From a virus: a DNA stretch of 20,735 nucleotides. Shown one piece after another: positions 17,120 to 20,735 of the stretch (position 1 is its first letter; each line of letters begins with the position of its first letter). The position numbers were made by a program, and so were the translations under genes. The DNA is taken from positions 1-20,735 of the IMG/VR virus record IMGVR_UViG_3300047354_000288; one strand, written 5' to 3'. The notes under the pieces were generated by a model. The model was not told the DNA's origin. It did no database searches and worked only from the letters and a program-made list of their open reading frames with translations.

Positions 17120-17950
17120 ATGAGAAAAGTAAATTACTTAAACAATAAAGATATTTTAAAAGAAATACACAAGTCTAAATCAAAATTTAGCAGTTTTACC
17201 GATGATTCATACGCTCAATACGACATTATACTTCCGTCTATTGAAAAAATTAACATTAGAACTATTGCTGAAGCAAAACGCAATAAAGCCAAGCGATTGC
17301 AAGTAGAAGCATTTGATGCCGCTAAGTTAGCAGGTATAAAGTGTAAACAAGCAGAGTTTGAAGTCGACTATAGAAAAATTACCAAATATGAGCTGATTTT
17401 TAGAATTATGACTTTTGACCATATACCAGAAGAGTTAGGTCGAAAGAAGAATCCAAAAACTATTGCTGATACTAAAGTAAAACTAAACTTTCCTCCATAT
17501 GTTCATTACAAGTTTAACGACAAAGATGAACTAGAAATGGTAGGAAAAAGCCATTGGGTTGGCGGCATGAGTAACGGATACTTTTCTAAAGATCATACTC
17601 AAGTTACAGAAAAACTTGCTCGCATGTGGATGAAACTTGTAGATCGCTATGCTACTAGAGGTAATGTAAGAGGATACACATACAACGATGAAATGAAGGG
17701 GCAAGCAATATTACAATTATCACAGATAGGACTACAATTCGATGAATCTAAAAGTAATAATCCTTTTGCTTACTATACCGCTGCTGTTACTAATTCATTT
17801 GTACGTGTCATCAATATCGAAAAGCGTAACCAAAATATTAGAGATGATATTTTAGAAATGAACAACATGAATCCTAGTTATACAAGACAACACGCAGGCG
17901 ACTGGGAAGCACAGCAAAAAAGAGAAATGGAAAAAAATCAGGCCAAATAG
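17120..17950 (+). CDS. 55: Late transcription sigma factor gp55
   Basis: A protein of 276 residues (T4 gp55 is 185). In T4, gp55 binds host RNA polymerase core and recognises TATAAATA late promoters. Residues 4-18 (VNYLNNKDILKEIHK) match the T4 N-terminal motif YNYVNNKELLQAI. Residues 158-245 form the sigma region 2-like core: RYATRGNVRGYTYNDEMKGQ, LQFDESKSNNPFAYYT and SFVRVINIEKRNQNIRDDIL. This corresponds to T4 FSGYTQSWKQEMI, NFDETKYKNPHAYIT and NAFVQRIKKERK. Between them lies an insert of about 110-120 residues not present in T4. The C-terminus (DWEAQQKREMEKNQAK) is charged and shows no SLDFLYE-like sliding-clamp motif. ATG at 17120 follows GGAG by 5 nt. It is expressed away from the operon it is predicted to activate. 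Confidence 0.93.
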   Translation: MRKVNYLNNKDILKEIHKSKSKFSSFTDDSYAQYDIILPSIEKINIRTIAEAKRNKAKRLQVEAFDAAKLAGIKCKQAEFEVDYRKITKYELIFRIMTFDHIPEELGRKKNPKTIADTKVKLNFPPYVHYKFNDKDELEMVGKSHWVGGMSNGYFSKDHTQVTEKLARMWMKLVDRYATRGNVRGYTYNDEMKGQAILQLSQIGLQFDESKSNNPFAYYTAAVTNSFVRVINIEKRNQNIRDDILEMNNMNPSYTRQHAGDWEAQQKREMEKNQAK

Positions 17951-17954
17951 GGGC

Positions 17955-17983
17955 TTGACATTTCTCTACATTTACGTTATACT
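17955..17983 (+). promoter_or_regulatory. Sigma70-type promoter for gp47/gp46
   Basis: Perfect TTGACA at 17955-17960, 17-base spacer, and TATACT at 17978-17983. It begins five bases after the gp55 stop codon. Expected start is near 17990, giving a leader of about 20 nt before the gp47 TTG. This allows gp47/gp46 to be made independently of read-through from gp55. Confidence 0.85.
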
Positions 17984-17996
17984 ATTAACTAAGATT

Positions 17997-18002
17997 AAAG
18001 GA
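17997..18002 (+). promoter_or_regulatory. Ribosome binding site that sets the TTG start of gp47
   Basis: AAAGGA, 7 nt before TTG at 18010. The Mre11-type sequence FKKAAVFTDIH begins straight after this codon, which supports TTG as the true start. Confidence 0.7.
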
Positions 18003-18009
18003 CTTTATT

Positions 18010-19020
18010 TTGTTTAAAAAAGCTGCTGTCTTTACAGACATACATTTTGGACTAAAAAGCAATAGTCGTTTGCACAATGAAGATTGTGAGGCGTTTGTTG
18101 ACTGGTACATAGAAACTGCAAAAGAAAACGGATGTGAAACCGGTATCTTCTGCGGAGACTGGCACCATAATAGAAATAGTCTAAACTTAACAACTATGGA
18201 TTCAACTATCCGTAGCATGGAAAAACTTGGAAAAGCATTTGACCAATTTATCTTTTTTGACGGTAATCACGATTTGTATTACAAAGATAAAAGAAATGTT
18301 AATTCTACTGCCTTTGCAAAACACATTCCTGGTATAACATTTATCGATGAATTTACAGTAATTGAAGATGTTGCTATTGTGCCGTGGCTTGTTGGCGACG
18401 AATGGAAGAAAATACAAAAGTGTGATGCAAAGTATATGTTTGGCCATTTTGAATTGCCAAGTTTCTATATGAATGCTCTTGTAAAAATGCCTGACCATGG
18501 CGATTTACGTCCTGAGCATTTTAAAAATCAAGAATATGTGTTTAGTGGACACTTCCACAAAAGACAACAACAAGGCAAAATACATTACATCGGTAATGCT
18601 TTTCCTCACAACTATGCTGATGCATGGGATGACGATAGAGGAATGATGATACTAGACAGAGAGAACGATAAAGAGCCCGAATTTATTAATTGGTCTGATT
18701 GTCCAAAGTATCGTACAGTAAAACTAAGTCAATTACTTGACCCTGATGCAGATATTATTAAAAGTAAAATGTATCTAAGGGTTACTATAGATGTTCCTAT
18801 TAGTTATGAAGAAGCAAGTTTTATAAAAGAAACATTTATTAATCAACACGGATGTAGAGAAATTAGTTTAATAACACAACAACAAATCGAAGAAATGTCT
18901 ACTGAGCTTGATATACAACAGTTCGAAAGCGTAGATCAAATTGTTGCTGGAGAAATCTCTGCACTTGATACAGAAAACTTTAACAAGAAAACGCTATTGG
19001 ATATCTATAACGAGCTATGA
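18010..19020 (+). CDS. 47: Recombination endonuclease subunit gp47 (Mre11-like)
   Basis: A protein of 336 residues, matching T4 gp47 (339). It is the nuclease subunit of the phage Mre11/Rad50-type complex, which resects DNA ends for recombination-dependent replication and repair. All metallophosphoesterase motifs are visible: D10-x-H12 (TDIHFG), GDWHH at 49-53, GNHD at 85-88, GHF at 145-147 and GHFH at 180-183. These supply the residues that bind the two metal ions, so the enzyme looks active. The C-terminal third is the expected capping and partner-binding region. Translation starts at TTG. Its stop overlaps the ATG of gp46 as ATGA, the usual coupling of partner subunits. It has its own near-consensus promoter. 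Confidence 0.95.
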   Translation: MFKKAAVFTDIHFGLKSNSRLHNEDCEAFVDWYIETAKENGCETGIFCGDWHHNRNSLNLTTMDSTIRSMEKLGKAFDQFIFFDGNHDLYYKDKRNVNSTAFAKHIPGITFIDEFTVIEDVAIVPWLVGDEWKKIQKCDAKYMFGHFELPSFYMNALVKMPDHGDLRPEHFKNQEYVFSGHFHKRQQQGKIHYIGNAFPHNYADAWDDDRGMMILDRENDKEPEFINWSDCPKYRTVKLSQLLDPDADIIKSKMYLRVTIDVPISYEEASFIKETFINQHGCREISLITQQQIEEMSTELDIQQFESVDQIVAGEISALDTENFNKKTLLDIYNEL

Positions 19021-20735
19021 TAAAACTTAAAGATTTAACCGTCAAGAACTTTATGAGTGTGGGTAATCAGACCCAGGCCGTAGACTTTAATAAAGAACAA
19101 CTTACCCTAGTGCTAGGAGAAAACTTAGACCAAGGCGGCGACGACAGTGGTAGTCGTAATGGTACTGGTAAAACTACTATCATTAATGCATTAAGTTATG
19201 CATTGTATGGCGTAGCGTTAACAAATATTAAACGTAACAATCTAATTAATAAAACAAACTCTAAGGGTATGTTAGTTACGTTACACTTTGAAAAAAATAA
19301 TGTTGACTACAGGATAGAACGTGGCCGTAGTCCTAACGTTTTAAAGTTCTATATTAATAATCAAGAACAAGAGGCTATCGACGAATCACAAGGTGATAGC
19401 AGGCAAACACAAAAAGACATTGATGCTTTATTAGATATGAGTCACGATATGTTTAAGCATATTGTTGCACTTAATACGTATACAGAACCGTTCTTAGCAA
19501 TGCGACAAAACGATCAACGTGCTATTATTGAACAACTGTTAGGTATTACGTTACTATCTGAAAAAGCAGATCATCTTAAAGACGAAACTAAAAAAACACG
19601 TGATGCTATTGCAGAAGAAACAATGCGTATTAATGCAATACAGTCTGCTAACGAAAAAATTGAAGAAACAATTAGTGGTTTACAAAGTAAGCAAAAAGCA
19701 TGGCTTGGTAAACGTACTACAGACGTTGTTAAGTTAAAAGAAGGAATCGACGAATTAGAGCATTTAGATATTGATAAAGAGCTCGAAAGTCACGAAAAAT
19801 TACAAAATTGGACTGAGCATAATAATTCTATTTTGGCTCTTAAAAAAGAATTAAGCACACTGGAACCTGCATTAGTACGTGCTGACAGAGCTGTAGAAAA
19901 AGCAAAACAAGATGCAGATGACTTAGCCGATGGTACATGCCATTCTTGCGGTCAGGATCTTCCTGCTGATAAAAAAGCAGAGATTGCAGAGCGTAAAAAT
20001 AAAGAACTTGAAGATGCTATGTCCTATGCACAGGAAATTAATGCAAAATGTAGTGAAGTTATGTCTGCACTTGATAAAATAGGTGACATTAACGGAAAGC
20101 CTACAACGTTCTACGAAACAGCAAAAGAAGCATATGATCATAGACAGAATGTTAATGCTTTAAAGAAGGCGTGGGAATCAAGAAAAGACGAAGACGATCC
20201 ATATCAATCTCAAATTGATGATCTTAGTAACACAGCAATTCAAAAAATTGATTGGACGCCTGTGAACGATCTTACTGATTTTAAAGACCATCAAGAATTC
20301 TTGTTGAAACTATTAACAAACAAAGATAGTTTTATTCGTAAAAAGATTATTGATCAAAATCTTGCATATCTTAACAATAGGTTAACATATTATTTAGATA
20401 AACTAGGACTTCCGCATTTAGTAGTATTCCAAAACGATCTAAGTGTAGAAATTACGCAACTCGGACAGGATTTAGATTTTGATAACTTGTCAAGAGGTGA
20501 ACGTAATAGACTAATACTAGGCATGAGCTTTGCATTCCGTGATGTTTGGGAAAGCCTATATCAAAAAATTAATTTAATGTTTATTGACGAGCTTATTGAT
20601 AGTGGTATGGATACAGCAGGAGTTGAAGGATCTTTGGCTGTTCTTAAAAAGATGGGACGTGAAGGCGATAAGAATGTATTTTTAATTTCACACAAAGACG
20701 AATTAATTGGTAGAGTTAGCAACGTATTAAAAGTT
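19017..20735 (+). CDS. 46: Recombination endonuclease subunit gp46 (Rad50-like), right end cut by the window
   Basis: The frame opens at ATG 19017 and has 573 codons without a stop before the window ends. T4 gp46 is 560 residues, so little is missing. It is the ATPase partner of gp47. Walker A is GSRNGTGKTT at residues 45-54. Long coiled-coil arms (roughly 180-430) surround a zinc hook CHSC at 308-311. The ABC signature LSRGE is at 491-495, Walker B MFIDE ends in D524-E525, and the H-loop histidine is H559 (LISHKDE). Every catalytic element is present, so the protein looks functional. ATGA overlap with gp47 and a weak ribosome site suggest coupled translation for balanced subunit supply. Confidence 0.95.
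   Translation, partial: MIKLKDLTVKNFMSVGNQTQAVDFNKEQLTLVLGENLDQGGDDSGSRNGTGKTTIINALSYALYGVALTNIKRNNLINKTNSKGMLVTLHFEKNNVDYRIERGRSPNVLKFYINNQEQEAIDESQGDSRQTQKDIDALLDMSHDMFKHIVALNTYTEPFLAMRQNDQRAIIEQLLGITLLSEKADHLKDETKKTRDAIAEETMRINAIQSANEKIEETISGLQSKQKAWLGKRTTDVVKLKEGIDELEHLDIDKELESHEKLQNWTEHNNSILALKKELSTLEPALVRADRAVEKAKQDADDLADGTCHSCGQDLPADKKAEIAERKNKELEDAMSYAQEINAKCSEVMSALDKIGDINGKPTTFYETAKEAYDHRQNVNALKKAWESRKDEDDPYQSQIDDLSNTAIQKIDWTPVNDLTDFKDHQEFLLKLLTNKDSFIRKKIIDQNLAYLNNRLTYYLDKLGLPHLVVFQNDLSVEITQLGQDLDFDNLSRGERNRLILGMSFAFRDVWESLYQKINLMFIDELIDSGMDTAGVEGSLAVLKKMGREGDKNVFLISHKDELIGRVSNVLKV

Noticed and set aside
17940-17965. Possible terminator just after gp55 (GGCC...GGGGCTT)
   Set aside because: The arms do not pair over more than three bases and no uridine run follows. 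The region is better explained by the gp47 -35 box.
18202-18498. A 98-residue minus-strand frame, and a neighbouring one at 17985-18218
   Set aside because: Both are antisense to gp47, which carries all its catalytic motifs over this stretch.
19923-20141. A 72-residue cysteine-rich minus-strand frame
   Set aside because: It is antisense to the zinc hook and coiled coil of gp46; the cysteines are an artefact of the reverse reading.
1-20735. tRNA genes, CRISPR arrays, insertion sequences, attachment sites, toxin-antitoxin or defence genes
   Set aside because: Coding sequence is almost continuous, gaps are at most 78 bases, and no such signatures were seen on either strand by reading.

Overview
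The window comes from the genome of a T4-like contractile-tailed phage (myovirus), most likely marine. The evidence is two co-located T4-type modules in AT-rich DNA: baseplate genes gp48, gp53, a hub protein, gp5, gp25 and gp6, and the late sigma factor gp55 with the recombination nuclease pair gp47/gp46. The proteins read like the T4-like phages of marine cyanobacteria and SAR11 rather than enterobacterial T4: very long gp6, a giant virion protein after it, and a gp55 with a long insert. The host cannot be decided from the sequence. No integrase, tRNA, CRISPR or transposon was seen.

Positions 1-17041, all leftward (minus strand), form a tightly packed tail and baseplate operon. In transcription order it holds gp48-like tube cap (17041-16244), gp53 wedge (16244-15942), a 762-residue hub candidate (15940-13652), gp5 spike with a GH19 lytic domain (13650-11176), gp25 wedge (11159-10716), gp6 wedge (10657-7118), and a giant structural protein of at least 2372 residues that runs off the left edge. 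Most junctions overlap by one base or are separated by one base. Two T4-late-like elements with core TAAATAC, placed 19-20 nt before start codons, precede gp48 and gp6.

Positions 17042-17119 are a divergent control region. The gp48 late element faces left, and a near-consensus sigma70 promoter (TTGACT-17-TATAAT) faces right into gp55. Positions 17120-20735 run rightward: gp55, a second near-consensus promoter (TTGACA-17-TATACT), gp47 with a TTG start, and gp46, which overlaps gp47 by ATGA and is cut by the right edge close to its expected end.

The logic is that host RNA polymerase can make gp55 and gp47/gp46 early. gp55 would then direct polymerase to the TAAATAC elements for baseplate synthesis. 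gp46/gp47 process DNA ends for the recombination-dependent replication known in T4. There is no gene-free stretch over 300 bases; the longest gaps are 78 bases (17042-17119), 59 bases (17951-18009) and 58 bases (10658-10715), all with promoter-like signals.

No wholly new defence or mobile system is visible. The least described parts are the giant protein with FG-GAP and carbohydrate-binding-like modules, the rearranged gp5, the insert in gp55, and a C-terminal SGY signature shared by three baseplate proteins.
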